The notes beneath the pieces are model-generated. The model worked only from the letters and a program-made list of their open reading frames with translations. It was not told where the DNA came from and did not search any database. 64,000 bases of DNA from an uncultured SAR86 cluster bacterium (GTDB lineage: Bacteria; Pseudomonadota; Gammaproteobacteria; Magnimaribacterales; D2472): NCBI GenBank assembly GCA_902610905.1, contig CACLXS010000003.1, forward strand, positions 62,001-126,000, in the 5' to 3' direction. A program made the position numbers and the translations under genes. Positions 19,444 to 29,555 of the stretch are shown in pieces (within the stretch, counting starts at the first letter, position 1; each line of letters begins with the position of its first letter).

Positions 19444-21417
19444 TTATCTTAGAGCATCTAAAACAATGTTTTCGGTAAGAATTGCTGGAAGAATTTCAGG
19501 CTTTTCCATTCCTGGTTTCCAATAGACATATAATGGTACACCGCTTCTACCATAAATTTTTAAAGCATTAAGGATCTCTTTATTTTTATTAGTCCAATCC
19601 GCAACAATATATTCAATATTATTTTCTTTAAAAAATTTCTTCACACTTGATCTAGACAAAGCAACCTTGTCATTGGCTTGACATGTAATACACCAGGCAG
19701 CAGTATAATTAATAAGATATGGCTTATTTTTAGCTTGAAGCTCTTCCTCAATTTCTTTTGTCCAAATTGTTACATCTTGTCTATCTTTACTATCAGACAA
19801 ACTTACTTCAACAGACGCAAGGTTCTGGATTTGTATTAGCAATAAAGAACCTAAAGCCAATGATAAAACTATTCTAATAATTTTTGTTGAAGTATTAGCC
19901 ATCAACCAAACCAGTAAACTTATTAATAATAAAACTAATAAAAGCTCAATAAGAGCATCAGCTGAAGTTTGCAAGCTAAATACCCATAACAACCACAGTG
20001 CCGTAGCAAACATAGGAAATGCAAAAAATTCTTTTAATTTAAGCATCCATTCTCCAGATTTTGGCAAAGCTTCTACTAATTCTGGTTTGTATGAAAGAAT
20101 TAAATAAGGAAAGGCAAAACCTGTACCAAGGGCTATAAATATTGGCAATGTTACAAACGATGGTTGAATTAAAGCATAGCCTATAGCTGCACCCATTAAT
20201 GGCGCAGTACAAGGCGAGGCAACTACAACAGCCAGAATACCAGTAAGAAAAGAGCTAGAATAAGTAGTTTGATTCATGCCAACTTTACCAAGTTTTGTCA
20301 TGGAAGTTCCAATCTCTATGTTCATTAATAAAATGAGACCAATAATAAACATCAAAATTGATAAAATTCCTACAATAAATGGTGATTGGAGCTGGAAGCC
20401 CCATCCAACTGAATTTCCTCCTACTTTTAAAGCCAAAAGGGCGAGGGCGATCGCTATAAAAGAAAAGATTACCCCTAAGCTAAAGATGAGAGAATGTGTT
20501 CTTATTTTTCTTTTAGAACTTCCACCCATTGATATAAAACTCAGTATTTTCAAAGAAATAATTGGAAAAACACATGGCATCAAATTTAAAATAATACCGC
20601 CAATAAATGCAAAAATAATTGCTTGAAGCATAGACATGCTTATATTTTCTTCTGGATTTTTTGTTACATCCGTTTTAACAAGATATGAATCTTCATTAAT
20701 TTTTATAACACCCTCTATTGATAAGATTTTTGAATTTTCAAGCTGTAAGGGAATCTCTAAAAGCCAATTATTATCTTCTTTGATGAGGACTTGTTTGCCA
20801 GAATGTAAAACTGTGTTTTGGTTTTCTGAAAAATAATATATATTTTCAATTTTGTTGTTATATGAAAATCTAATTTCAAGAAATCCTTTTGTTTGATTTC
20901 CAAGAACAGGGTAGATGGTATTTGGTACTTTCGATATCCACTCTTCAAGTTCTAGAGTTTCTTCAAGATTTTCAAAAATCGATTTGATATTAGCTTTTTC
21001 AGGCACGCAAACATCATCACAAATTAAAAAATCAATATCAGCATCAATAAAAGTTAAATCATTTATATCTTTGTAAAGTATCTTATAAGGAAAAATTACA
21101 AAATCCTTATAGCCATATGTCATTAGTGGTGGATATGGTAAAAGTTGAGGTGTTGGCCATAAAGGACCTTCAATCGTTACACTCTCAGGCAAAGACCATG
21201 CAACATCTATTGGACCTCCAGAATCACCAGGGTTCTTCCAATAGGTATGCCAATTTTTTTGCATATCCATCTTAATGCCAATAAATAACTCATTTTTTTG
21301 CGATAGATTCGGATCGAATTTAATGATAGAAACACTAGCGTGTCCTGTTTCTACTGGATTCCCAAAGCTAATATTTGAGAAAATTAGTAAAGATACAATG
21401 CAATTAATAACTTTCAT
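19444..21417 (-). CDS. thiol:disulfide interchange protein, DsbD/ScsB-like
   Basis: N-terminal domain with CDDVCVPE; membrane domain PCVFPIISLKILSF; C-terminal AAWCITCQAN thioredoxin. Confidence 0.88.
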   Translation of the reverse strand: MKVINCIVSLLIFSNISFGNPVETGHASVSIIKFDPNLSQKNELFIGIKMDMQKNWHTYWKNPGDSGGPIDVAWSLPESVTIEGPLWPTPQLLPYPPLMTYGYKDFVIFPYKILYKDINDLTFIDADIDFLICDDVCVPEKANIKSIFENLEETLELEEWISKVPNTIYPVLGNQTKGFLEIRFSYNNKIENIYYFSENQNTVLHSGKQVLIKEDNNWLLEIPLQLENSKILSIEGVIKINEDSYLVKTDVTKNPEENISMSMLQAIIFAFIGGIILNLMPCVFPIISLKILSFISMGGSSKRKIRTHSLIFSLGVIFSFIAIALALLALKVGGNSVGWGFQLQSPFIVGILSILMFIIGLILLMNIEIGTSMTKLGKVGMNQTTYSSSFLTGILAVVVASPCTAPLMGAAIGYALIQPSFVTLPIFIALGTGFAFPYLILSYKPELVEALPKSGEWMLKLKEFFAFPMFATALWLLWVFSLQTSADALIELLLVLLLISLLVWLMANTSTKIIRIVLSLALGSLLLIQIQNLASVEVSLSDSKDRQDVTIWTKEIEEELQAKNKPYLINYTAAWCITCQANDKVALSRSSVKKFFKENNIEYIVADWTNKNKEILNALKIYGRSGVPLYVYWKPGMEKPEILPAILTENIVLDALR

Positions 21418-21435
21418 AAAGCTATATTACCTTAA

Positions 21436-21467
21436 TCAAAAAAATTAGGGATGCCTGAGGCACCCCT
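21436..21467 (-). terminator. Rho-independent terminator for hsp20
   Basis: Minus strand AGGGGTGCC-TCA-GGCATCCCT followed by AATTTTTTT. Confidence 0.75.
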
Positions 21468-21485
21468 ATGTTGTGTTGGTATCTA

Positions 21486-21935
21486 TTATCCTGAGATTCT
21501 TTTTGGAGTTTTAATTTCAATAGTTCTTGGTTTTTTCTCATCAGGAATTATTTTTTCTAGATTAATGGTTAGTAAGCCATTAATCAGATCAGCTCCTTGC
21601 ACGATTACATCATTAGACAGTGTAAATTGCTGTTTAAAAGCTCTTTGAGCGATTCCCTGATATACCACTTCATTCTTATCATTTAAAACCTCAGTATTGG
21701 GCCCATCATAACTGACAGATAAAACGCCATCAGCAAGCTCAATATCAATATCTTTTTTTGTAAGACCTGCAACTGCTATTTCAATTGCAAAGTGGTTTCC
21801 ATCTTTTCTAATGTTGTATGGTGGATAGCTTGACGATCTATCAGATGATTCAGAAAGTCTTTGCAATCTATCAAATAATGGTTCAAATCCCAACACACGT
21901 GTTGTAAAAAATGGATCGGTAAAGTTAAGTATCAT
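21486..21935 (-). CDS. small heat shock protein, Hsp20/IbpA family
   Basis: Alpha-crystallin domain (FAIEIAVAGLTKKDIDIELADGVLSV; GLLTINLEKIIP). Start reassigned to ATG 21935 behind AGGAGGA; the ORF-track start is 21980. Confidence 0.9.
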   Translation of the reverse strand: MILNFTDPFFTTRVLGFEPLFDRLQRLSESSDRSSSYPPYNIRKDGNHFAIEIAVAGLTKKDIDIELADGVLSVSYDGPNTEVLNDKNEVVYQGIAQRAFKQQFTLSNDVIVQGADLINGLLTINLEKIIPDEKKPRTIEIKTPKRISG

Positions 21936-22018
21936 AATAGTCCTCCTTATAGCGACTAAGTATATGCACCCCGAAGGCATGCTTGTTTTATAAATAGAGA
22001 CCCAATTGGCATCTCCGT
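21936..22018 (-). promoter_or_regulatory. candidate ROSE-like RNA thermometer in the hsp20 5' UTR
   Basis: Three imperfect hairpins; the last, UAGUC-GCU..AGGAG-GACUA, sequesters the SD and contains a UCGCU motif. Confidence 0.45.
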
Positions 22019-22024
22019 TAACTT

Positions 22025-22053
22025 ATATGTAGGTATGTTATTTAATTTTTCAA
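22025..22053 (-). promoter_or_regulatory. sigma32-like promoter for hsp20
   Basis: Minus strand TTGAAA-N14-CCTACATAT. Confidence 0.45.
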
Positions 22054-22097
22054 TATTTTTTGTTTAATTTTTTTCTTATTGCATAGAACTTTTTTAA

Positions 22098-22514
22098 GTG
22101 TATATTGTCAAAATGATTATGAGATTATTAATAATTTTTGGTTTAATTTTTAACATTAATAACGTCTTTGGCAATCAAGAAAATCTGATTAATGAAGGTG
22201 ATATATGGACATTAGATTCAAGAAGCAACCGCTTATCTTCAGATAGCAAAGTTCTGTATCACATGCCAAGTGACGCATATAATACTTTTCACGCAAGAAC
22301 ATTTGGAGACTGGGATATCTTTTCTGTAGTAGATTCACGAGACCTACAAAGATTAAACAAAGGTGATTCTATTGAAATTCTGGAGTCCAAATATTCTGAT
22401 AGAGTTTATGCAGTTAAACTTCTTAGTGGTTTTAATAAAAATAAGAAATTTTATGTAATTACTGAAGATCTACAGAGTTATTTTAAGTTAAATGAGAAAA
22501 AAATAAATGAATAA
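22098..22514 (+). CDS. hypothetical exported protein
   Basis: Signal-like N-terminus MRLLIIFGLIFNINNVFG; overlaps next gene by 8 nt. Confidence 0.55.
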   Translation: MYIVKMIMRLLIIFGLIFNINNVFGNQENLINEGDIWTLDSRSNRLSSDSKVLYHMPSDAYNTFHARTFGDWDIFSVVDSRDLQRLNKGDSIEILESKYSDRVYAVKLLSGFNKNKKFYVITEDLQSYFKLNEKKINE

Positions 22515-22965
22515 GAATTTAGTATTGTTATTTCTATTGTTGAGTGTTGTGAGTTGTGTGAATTATTCATACTCACCAGATATTGTGTCTAGATCTGATG
22601 CACAAAAACAACAATATGTTGTCTTAGGAACAATAATAGACATAACTTCAGTTACTATTGAGGGCGATAGAGAAAAGGGAGCAGTTGCTGGAGCTCTAAT
22701 CGGAGGAGCTGCAGGAAAAAGCGTCACTGATTCTGAGACTGAGTCAGATATAGCATCAATAGTTGGAGGCCTTGTTGGTTCAAGAGTTGGATCTGAGATT
22801 GGATCAAATCTTACCAAAAAAGATGGCGTCGAGTTATTAATCGAAACTGATGCAGGTAGGTTAATTTCAATTATTCAAGAAGTTAGCACATATAATTATT
22901 TAAAAAATCAAAGAGTAAGAATTATCAAGAGAAATGGTAAATCCCGTGTAGTGCCTTTTGATTAA
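22507..22965 (+). CDS. glycine-zipper 2TM-domain lipoprotein (SlyB-like)
   Basis: Lipobox LLSVVSC; GAVAGALIGGAAGKSV...GGLVGSRVGSEIG. Confidence 0.75.
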   Translation: MNKNLVLLFLLLSVVSCVNYSYSPDIVSRSDAQKQQYVVLGTIIDITSVTIEGDREKGAVAGALIGGAAGKSVTDSETESDIASIVGGLVGSRVGSEIGSNLTKKDGVELLIETDAGRLISIIQEVSTYNYLKNQRVRIIKRNGKSRVVPFD

Positions 22966-23406
22966 ATGAACGATGATGCTTTCAAGGTTGTTTATAATAA
23001 AGCATTAGATATTATTTCCAGAAGAGAACATTCTCAAAAAGAGTTAACAGGAAAACTGCTTAATAAATTTAGTGAGGAAGAAATAGTTAACTCGGTAATC
23101 AATAATCTTGTTCAAAAAAATCTGTTAAATGACACTCGTTACTCAGAGGCATATGTGGTCAGCCGAAAAAGAAAAGGTTTTGGCCCAAAAAAAATTATGT
23201 ATGAACTTATCTCGCGAGGAGTTATTGAAAATATTGCCTATAAAGCAATAGAAAATGAAGGTGGCTGGAAAGATGCTGCCTTAAAAGCCTTTAATAAAAA
23301 ATTTAAAAAAGGTAAGGCGATGGATTTTAAAGAATTAAATAAACAAAAAACTTTTTTGCAAAATAGAGGCTTTAGTTTTGAAGAAATTGACTCAGTTTTT
23401 ACTTAG
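22966..23406 (+). CDS. recX: regulatory protein RecX
   Basis: ALDIISRREHSQKELTGKLLNKF, GFGPKKIMYELISRGV. Confidence 0.82.
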   Translation: MNDDAFKVVYNKALDIISRREHSQKELTGKLLNKFSEEEIVNSVINNLVQKNLLNDTRYSEAYVVSRKRKGFGPKKIMYELISRGVIENIAYKAIENEGGWKDAALKAFNKKFKKGKAMDFKELNKQKTFLQNRGFSFEEIDSVFT

Positions 23407-23427
23407 CTCATGTTATGATTTATCGCA

Positions 23428-25017
23428 ATGTCATACGAGGTTTTAGCAAGAAAATATAGACCATCTAGCTTTGAAGAAGTTGTTGGTCAAGAGCATGTAA
23501 TACAAGCACTCGCTAACAGTATTCTTCAAGACAGAATTCATCAAGCTTTTATTTTTTCTGGTACAAGAGGTGTCGGTAAGACAACTCTTGGAAGAATTCT
23601 TGCTAAATGCCTTAATTGCTCATCTTCAGAAAAACCAGTAGCTATACCATGCAATAAATGTGTAAATTGTGATGAAATTAAATTAGGCAGATCCTTAGAT
23701 TTTTATGAGCAAGATGCTGCCTCTCAACGAGGCATCGATGCAATGAAAGAGCTATTGCAAACAGTTCCTCAGTCCCCTGCAAATGGACGATATAAAGTAT
23801 ATTTGCTTGATGAGGCTCACATGTTAACTACTGAGAGTTTTAATGCATTATTAAAAAATCTTGAAGAACCACCAAAACATGTGGTTTTTATTTTAGCGAC
23901 TACTAATCCAGAAAAGTTACCAAAGACAGTTCAATCCAGATGTTTACAATTAAATCTAAAAACAGTTGGCGGAACAGTTTTATCTAATCATTTACAGAAA
24001 ATTCTAGAATCAGAAAATATTAATTATGATCAAGAAAGTGTTGATTTAATTTCAGATGCTGCCTTAGGATCAGTAAGAGATTCATTGACGTTATTAGATC
24101 AAGCAATCGCTCATGGCAGTGGTGCTCTTAAATCATCTAATGTTAAAGAATTACTGGGAACAATTGATAATTCATTTTTAGTTGCAATGATTAAAGCAAT
24201 TATTGATGGAGATGGTATTGGTGCCTATGAAGCACTATCAAAAATAGAAGAACTATCCCCAGAATATGACGTAATTCTTAAAAGCTTGATCTCAATTTTA
24301 CATAAAACTTCAATAGAGAAAGTTTTAAATAATTCAACCGACACTGATATTAAAAATTTAGCAGCCAATATTGATAGTGAGTTTTGTCAGCTTTTATATG
24401 AGATCGCAGTCAATTCCTTTTCTAAATTCAATGCTCATCCTAGTCCAAAAGAGGCCCTGGAAGTTTGCATATTAAGAATGCTAGCTTTTAACCCTATTCA
24501 TAAACTTGATAGTAAAACGAGCGTCAACGAAAAAGAAAAAAAAAATTTAAAAAATCATAAAAAAATAGAGCCTATCAATACTGTAGATAACTCAGAATTA
24601 AAAAAAACAGCATTAAATGATAAAAATGGTAAGCCGAGTTTAAATAATAACACTGATTGGATAGGGTTATTTGATCTATTATCGTTGAGTGCTTTTGCTA
24701 GAAATTATTTTGGAAATCTTTCATTTCTTTCTTTTGAAGATTCACTTCTAACTTTGGTTGGAACTGACGAAAAAAGTATTCCTGAAAATGTTTTTAAAGA
24801 ATTTCAAAGTGTTTTAAATGAATATTTTAGTTCTAATATAGAGATTGAAATAAAATTAGGAAATAATAATGATTCTCCCCTGAGCCATAAAAAAAAGGTG
24901 GAATCTGAAAGACAATCACAAGCAGAAAAAGATGTTTTATCAGATCCATCAATTCAGAAGTTTCTTGATAAGTATGATGGTAATATTAAAGATGGATCAA
25001 TTAAGCCAGTAAATTAA
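23428..25017 (+). CDS. dnaX: DNA polymerase III subunit tau/gamma
   Basis: MSYEVLARKYRPSSFEEVVGQEHV; GTRGVGKTTLGRI; CysX zinc module; tau C-terminus FLDKYDGNIKDGSIKPVN. Confidence 0.96.
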   Translation: MSYEVLARKYRPSSFEEVVGQEHVIQALANSILQDRIHQAFIFSGTRGVGKTTLGRILAKCLNCSSSEKPVAIPCNKCVNCDEIKLGRSLDFYEQDAASQRGIDAMKELLQTVPQSPANGRYKVYLLDEAHMLTTESFNALLKNLEEPPKHVVFILATTNPEKLPKTVQSRCLQLNLKTVGGTVLSNHLQKILESENINYDQESVDLISDAALGSVRDSLTLLDQAIAHGSGALKSSNVKELLGTIDNSFLVAMIKAIIDGDGIGAYEALSKIEELSPEYDVILKSLISILHKTSIEKVLNNSTDTDIKNLAANIDSEFCQLLYEIAVNSFSKFNAHPSPKEALEVCILRMLAFNPIHKLDSKTSVNEKEKKNLKNHKKIEPINTVDNSELKKTALNDKNGKPSLNNNTDWIGLFDLLSLSAFARNYFGNLSFLSFEDSLLTLVGTDEKSIPENVFKEFQSVLNEYFSSNIEIEIKLGNNNDSPLSHKKKVESERQSQAEKDVLSDPSIQKFLDKYDGNIKDGSIKPVN

Positions 25018-25018
25018 C

Positions 25019-25615
25019 ATGCATCAAGATCTTCTAAATGATTTAATAAATTCTTTAACAATTTTGCCAGGCGTTGGAAAAAAATCTGCACAAAGAATGG
25101 CTCTCTACTTGTTAGATAAGAATAAAGATGGCGCTGGAATATTAGCTAAAACCCTTGAGAAAGCGATTGATGAAATTGGAAGATGTACAAGATGTAGAAT
25201 GCTAACATCAAATAGTCTTTGTAAGATATGTTCAGATAATACAAGGGATATGAATAGTATATGTATTGTTGAGAATCCTTCAGATGTTTTAGCAATAGAA
25301 TCCACTGGTGGATTTAAAGGGAGATATTTTGTTTTACTAGGAAGATTATCGCCAATTGATGGCATTAGCCCAGATGATTTAGGCATTAATGATTTTTTAA
25401 AATTGATAGAAATTGAAAATATTAAAGAGGTTATATTAGCAACTAGCTCAACGGTTGAAGGTGATGCAACTGCAATATATATTAAAGATCATATTAATGA
25501 TATTAAAGTATCGAGGATTTCATATGGAATTCCAATTGGAGGTGAATTGGAATATGTTGACGGTAATACAATAGCAAGAGCTATTCAGGGGAGAACAGAA
25601 ATAAATGTCGATTAA
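25019..25615 (+). CDS. recR: recombination protein RecR
   Basis: [18 protein letters not shown]4 zinc motif, [16 protein letters not shown]. Confidence 0.95.
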   Translation: MHQDLLNDLINSLTILPGVGKKSAQRMALYLLDKNKDGAGILAKTLEKAIDEIGRCTRCRMLTSNSLCKICSDNTRDMNSICIVENPSDVLAIESTGGFKGRYFVLLGRLSPIDGISPDDLGINDFLKLIEIENIKEVILATSSTVEGDATAIYIKDHINDIKVSRISYGIPIGGELEYVDGNTIARAIQGRTEINVD

Positions 25616-26174
25616 ATCAGATAAATGGATAACAGAAATGTCCAAGAATCAATCAATGATAAAACCTTTTTCAGAGAATCAAGTTAGACTTGATAAAGAT
25701 GGCCAGAAATTAATTTCTTATGGTGTTTCAAGTTATGGTTATGATGTTAGATGCTCAAATGAGTTTAAAGTTTTCACTAATATTCATTCTGCAGTTGTCG
25801 ACCCAAAATCTTTTGATGAAAAGAGTTTTGTTGATATTGAATCGGATATATGTGTAATACCTCCTAATTCTTTTGCGCTCGCAAGAACCGTTGAGTATTT
25901 TAAAATTCCAAGGAATGTTCTAACTATTTGTCTTGGTAAATCAACCTATGCTAGATGTGGCATTATTGTTAACGTTACTCCGCTTGAGCCTGAGTGGGAA
26001 GGGCACGTTACTCTTGAGTTTTCTAACACAACAAATTTGCCTGCAAAGATCTATGCTGGAGAAGGTGTAGCGCAAATGTTATTTTTTGAGTCTGATGAAG
26101 AATGTGAAACAAGTTATAAAGATAGAGGCGGTAAATATCAGGGCCAAACTGGAGTTACTTTACCCAAAACTTAG
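25605..26174 (+). CDS. dcd: dCTP deaminase
   Basis: [44 protein letters not shown]. Confidence 0.94.
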   Translation: MSIKSDKWITEMSKNQSMIKPFSENQVRLDKDGQKLISYGVSSYGYDVRCSNEFKVFTNIHSAVVDPKSFDEKSFVDIESDICVIPPNSFALARTVEYFKIPRNVLTICLGKSTYARCGIIVNVTPLEPEWEGHVTLEFSNTTNLPAKIYAGEGVAQMLFFESDEECETSYKDRGGKYQGQTGVTLPKT

Positions 26175-26870
26175 CAATTCTATTAATTGCAGTTTTTGAT
26201 ATTCATCTGGACTCTCATCAATTACTTTGTAAAACATGTAATCAAGCTCAGGTATTAAATAATATGTTGTAATACGTTTGTCAGACTCTCTATATCTTTT
26301 TAAAAGAACGCAAGAATATTCCTTATTATTAAAAACACATGTCTCCTTGCCATCTAAGCTATAAAAATTTTTCTTGATTTCACCAGTTTTCATCTCTATT
26401 AAATTGATAGAAAACTCTTCCATTCCATTAAGTAAATTAAGCCTAATTTGAATTTGTGCATTTAGAGGGTCGGCTGGAAAAGTTGTTTTGTCTAATGGTG
26501 ATTCCCAAGTATTGATCCCTGAGGAGGCTATAATTAGATTTTCAGAGTCAAATTTTATGTTTTGATCTCTATTTACAGATTTTGGTCTAATTTTCACATT
26601 ATAATTTTTAGAATGAAGCTTAGAATTTTCTATAATAAAATTAGATTTAAAATCCATTGAAACAACTAGAAGGGTTCGGGCATTGAACGTAAAGCTATAT
26701 TCATTGTTATCTAAAATTTTTAGTTCTCTTATTCCAGTAACTGAAAAATCATCACGCTCAAAGAGATATTTTGCTTTGTAGTCTGGTATAACTGATGAAC
26801 TTAGATTTAGAGTAAATACAGTTGCTAGCAGTAATTTAAATTTCATATTTCTTATAAATAAATTTTCCAC
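26160..26870 (-). CDS. DUF3108-like exported protein
   Basis: Signal peptide (likely start [11 protein letters not shown] at 26846); located beside purN. Confidence 0.65.
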   Translation of the reverse strand: MENLFIRNMKFKLLLATVFTLNLSSSVIPDYKAKYLFERDDFSVTGIRELKILDNNEYSFTFNARTLLVVSMDFKSNFIIENSKLHSKNYNVKIRPKSVNRDQNIKFDSENLIIASSGINTWESPLDKTTFPADPLNAQIQIRLNLLNGMEEFSINLIEMKTGEIKKNFYSLDGKETCVFNNKEYSCVLLKRYRESDKRITTYYLIPELDYMFYKVIDESPDEYQKLQLIELLSFG

Positions 26871-27480
26871 TTGGATTCAAACCATTAAATATAACTCTAT
26901 TTTGGTCGATAAATATTTTATCATCACAAATATATTTTATTATCTCAGGATAAAGTTCATGTTCCAGTTTGTGGATTCTTTCAACAAGAATATCAATATT
27001 CTCATTGGCGGTTTTAATTTCTCCCTGTGCAATTAATGGACCGCCATCAAGCTCACTTGAAACATAGTGAATTGATATTCCATGTATTGAATCATTATTT
27101 TCTAGAACTTGCTCATGGGTATTAAGTCCAGGATACTTTGGCAAAAGTGAGGGGTGAATATTGATAATTTTTCCGAAAAAATTATTTGTGATTTTTTCTG
27201 TAAGTATTCTCATAAAACCAGCTAAAACAATTAAATCAGCATTTTGTTCTAATAAAATCTTGTAGAGCTCTGTATCAAATAATTCTCTTGATTGAAATTC
27301 TTTATGATTGATAACAATAGTCTTAATGCCAACAGATTTTGCCCTTTCAATACCAAAAGCATTTAGATTGTTTGAAATCACACATATAACCTCTGCATTA
27401 ATATAATTTATATTACACTTATCGATGATCGCTTGAAGATTAGAGCCACTCCCAGAAATTAAGACAACAATTTTTTTCAT
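26836..27480 (-). CDS. purN: phosphoribosylglycinamide formyltransferase
   Basis: VLISGSGSNLQAIID; INIHPSLLPKYPGLNTHEQVLEN; ELDGGPLIAQ. Confidence 0.95.
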   Translation of the reverse strand: MKKIVVLISGSGSNLQAIIDKCNINYINAEVICVISNNLNAFGIERAKSVGIKTIVINHKEFQSRELFDTELYKILLEQNADLIVLAGFMRILTEKITNNFFGKIINIHPSLLPKYPGLNTHEQVLENNDSIHGISIHYVSSELDGGPLIAQGEIKTANENIDILVERIHKLEHELYPEIIKYICDDKIFIDQNRVIFNGLNPSGKFIYKKYEI

Positions 27481-27483
27481 GGA

Positions 27484-28512
27484 TTATGAATAAACTACCG
27501 ATTCATTTTCTTTTCTAACAACTCTACCAATATTATAGCAATCGAAGCCACTGTCTTTGATGTCAGATTTTATTTCTTCGGAAATACTCTCATCTACAAG
27601 AAGTACCATGCCTATGCCACAATTAAAAATTCTTAATAAATCATTATTAGATATGCTGCCTCTTTCTTGCAGCCATTTGAAAATTTCAGGCAACTCCCAA
27701 GATGCTAATGATATTTCTGCTGATAAATCTTGCGGTAATGATCTTGGTATATTTTCTGTTAAGCCTCCACCTGTAATGTGTGCCATTCCATGAATAGAAA
27801 ATTTTTCTATTAATCTCAATATTATATTTGGATATAAATGAGTAGGCTTTAATGCTAATTTAATAATTTTTTTTAGCTCATCCTCTTTTGCAGATGAGTC
27901 TTTTATTATTTTTCTAATAAGAGAAAATCCATTTGAATGAGGCCCACTTGATTCAATGCCTATTAAAATATCACCTTCTTTAATTTTTTTACCATTTATA
28001 ATTTTTTCTTTTTCAACACACCCAACTGAAAAACCTGCAAGATCAAAATTTTTACCGACATAATGACCTGGCATTTCTGCAGTCTCACCACCAAGAAGAG
28101 CGCATCCTGAATTTTTGCAGGCCTCTGAAATGTTTTTAATTATCTTAGATGCTTCTTCAACTTCAAGTTTTGATGAAGCAAAATAATCAAGAAAAAATAG
28201 AGGTTTTGCACCACAAACAATAAGATCATTCACACACATTGCTACAAGGTCTTGTCCAATGAACTCAATTTGATTATTTTCTTGAGCTAGAGCAACTTTT
28301 GTACCAACACCGTCTGTGCAGGCTACCATGACAGGTTCAATGTAATCTTTGTCGAGTTCATACATTCCAGCAAAGCCACCAATGTTTCCAAGAACATTTT
28401 GATTATGAGACGTAGCTACGTCATTTTTAATTTTATCAACTAAATCATTTCCTGCTGTTATGTCTACACCAGCTAATTTGTATGGATCATTTTCTATAAT
28501 TTCTTTTGTCAT
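27484..28512 (-). CDS. purM: phosphoribosylformylglycinamidine cyclo-ligase
   Basis: ACTDGVGTKVALA; CALLGGETAEMPGHY; HITGGGLTENIPR. Confidence 0.96.
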   Translation of the reverse strand: MTKEIIENDPYKLAGVDITAGNDLVDKIKNDVATSHNQNVLGNIGGFAGMYELDKDYIEPVMVACTDGVGTKVALAQENNQIEFIGQDLVAMCVNDLIVCGAKPLFFLDYFASSKLEVEEASKIIKNISEACKNSGCALLGGETAEMPGHYVGKNFDLAGFSVGCVEKEKIINGKKIKEGDILIGIESSGPHSNGFSLIRKIIKDSSAKEDELKKIIKLALKPTHLYPNIILRLIEKFSIHGMAHITGGGLTENIPRSLPQDLSAEISLASWELPEIFKWLQERGSISNNDLLRIFNCGIGMVLLVDESISEEIKSDIKDSGFDCYNIGRVVRKENESVVYS

Positions 28513-28535
28513 TTAGAATACTTAATGTGAATCAA

Positions 28536-29555
28536 ATGAATAACAGCTTTATTAAACATTTATTAGTTACACTTATTATCTTTTCTAATTACTCCTTTGG
28601 GAAGGAGTTTGAAGAACTTTTTACAATTTATGTTCCAATTGAGAATACTAGCGAAATAGAATCTTCAATTAATCAATCATTTAACAATTTAGTTTTTAGA
28701 ATAAGTGGGTCTAAATCCCCATCTAACATATGGAAAATAATTAACTCTGGGTCGTCTCGTAAAGATTTTATTTCTAGCTACTCAATTAAAAATATTAATA
28801 ACAAGAGTTATCTAGAAGTCAATTTCAATCAAAATTTAGTTATTGATAAATTTAAGAAACTATCAATACCTATTATAGGTTATTCGAGGCCAGTAATCTT
28901 TTTTTTAATTACCGTAGAGTCAGGTTCTGAAGATCCTTATTTCATATCAAAGGATTCAACAAATGATATAGATATTTACATTAAGGAGTCATTAGATAGA
29001 TTATCAAATGAAAGAGGGTTATTTCTTGAATTACCTCTGCTTGACCTTGAAGATGAAACATTTTTAACTAACACGAGTATATTAATTTCACCACAACAAT
29101 ATCTAATTTCTAAATACGATTTTGATGAATACGTAGACATTAAACTAATAAATCTTGGGTTAAAAAAGTGGCTCATTAAGGGTGACATCAATACTGATAT
29201 TAATAAAGAATCTTATTTAGAAGATATAAAACAATCTTTAGATGATTTCCTTGAATCATTAATTAATAAAACATTCTCAGATTTAAAAATAGATACTTCA
29301 GAGACTATATTGCTTGATGTGAGCATAGAGGGTATAAATTCATATGAGGAGTATGAAATCTTAAAAGAAAAACTATCAAAGATCATTGCCATTACAAATT
29401 TAGAAATACTTAATTTTAAAAATGACACTATCACATATAAAATAAATGTAATGGGGGACATCAATAACTTTAAAAAGTCTATTCAAAATAATACTTTTTT
29501 TGAGTTTTTGTCAGAAAAAACTGAGAATAATTTAAGCTTAAGATTCGTAAAATGA
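28536..29555 (+). CDS. DUF2066-like exported protein
   Basis: ATG 28536 gives MNNSFIKHLLVTLIIFSNYSFG signal; the ORF-track start 28506 is a TTG; divergent from purM and upstream of hda. Confidence 0.6.
   Translation: MNNSFIKHLLVTLIIFSNYSFGKEFEELFTIYVPIENTSEIESSINQSFNNLVFRISGSKSPSNIWKIINSGSSRKDFISSYSIKNINNKSYLEVNFNQNLVIDKFKKLSIPIIGYSRPVIFFLITVESGSEDPYFISKDSTNDIDIYIKESLDRLSNERGLFLELPLLDLEDETFLTNTSILISPQQYLISKYDFDEYVDIKLINLGLKKWLIKGDINTDINKESYLEDIKQSLDDFLESLINKTFSDLKIDTSETILLDVSIEGINSYEEYEILKEKLSKIIAITNLEILNFKNDTITYKINVMGDINNFKKSIQNNTFFEFLSEKTENNLSLRFVK

Noticed and set aside
20276-20626. 116-aa ORF antisense to dsbD
   Set aside because: No domain or signal; mirror of hydrophobic coding on the other strand.
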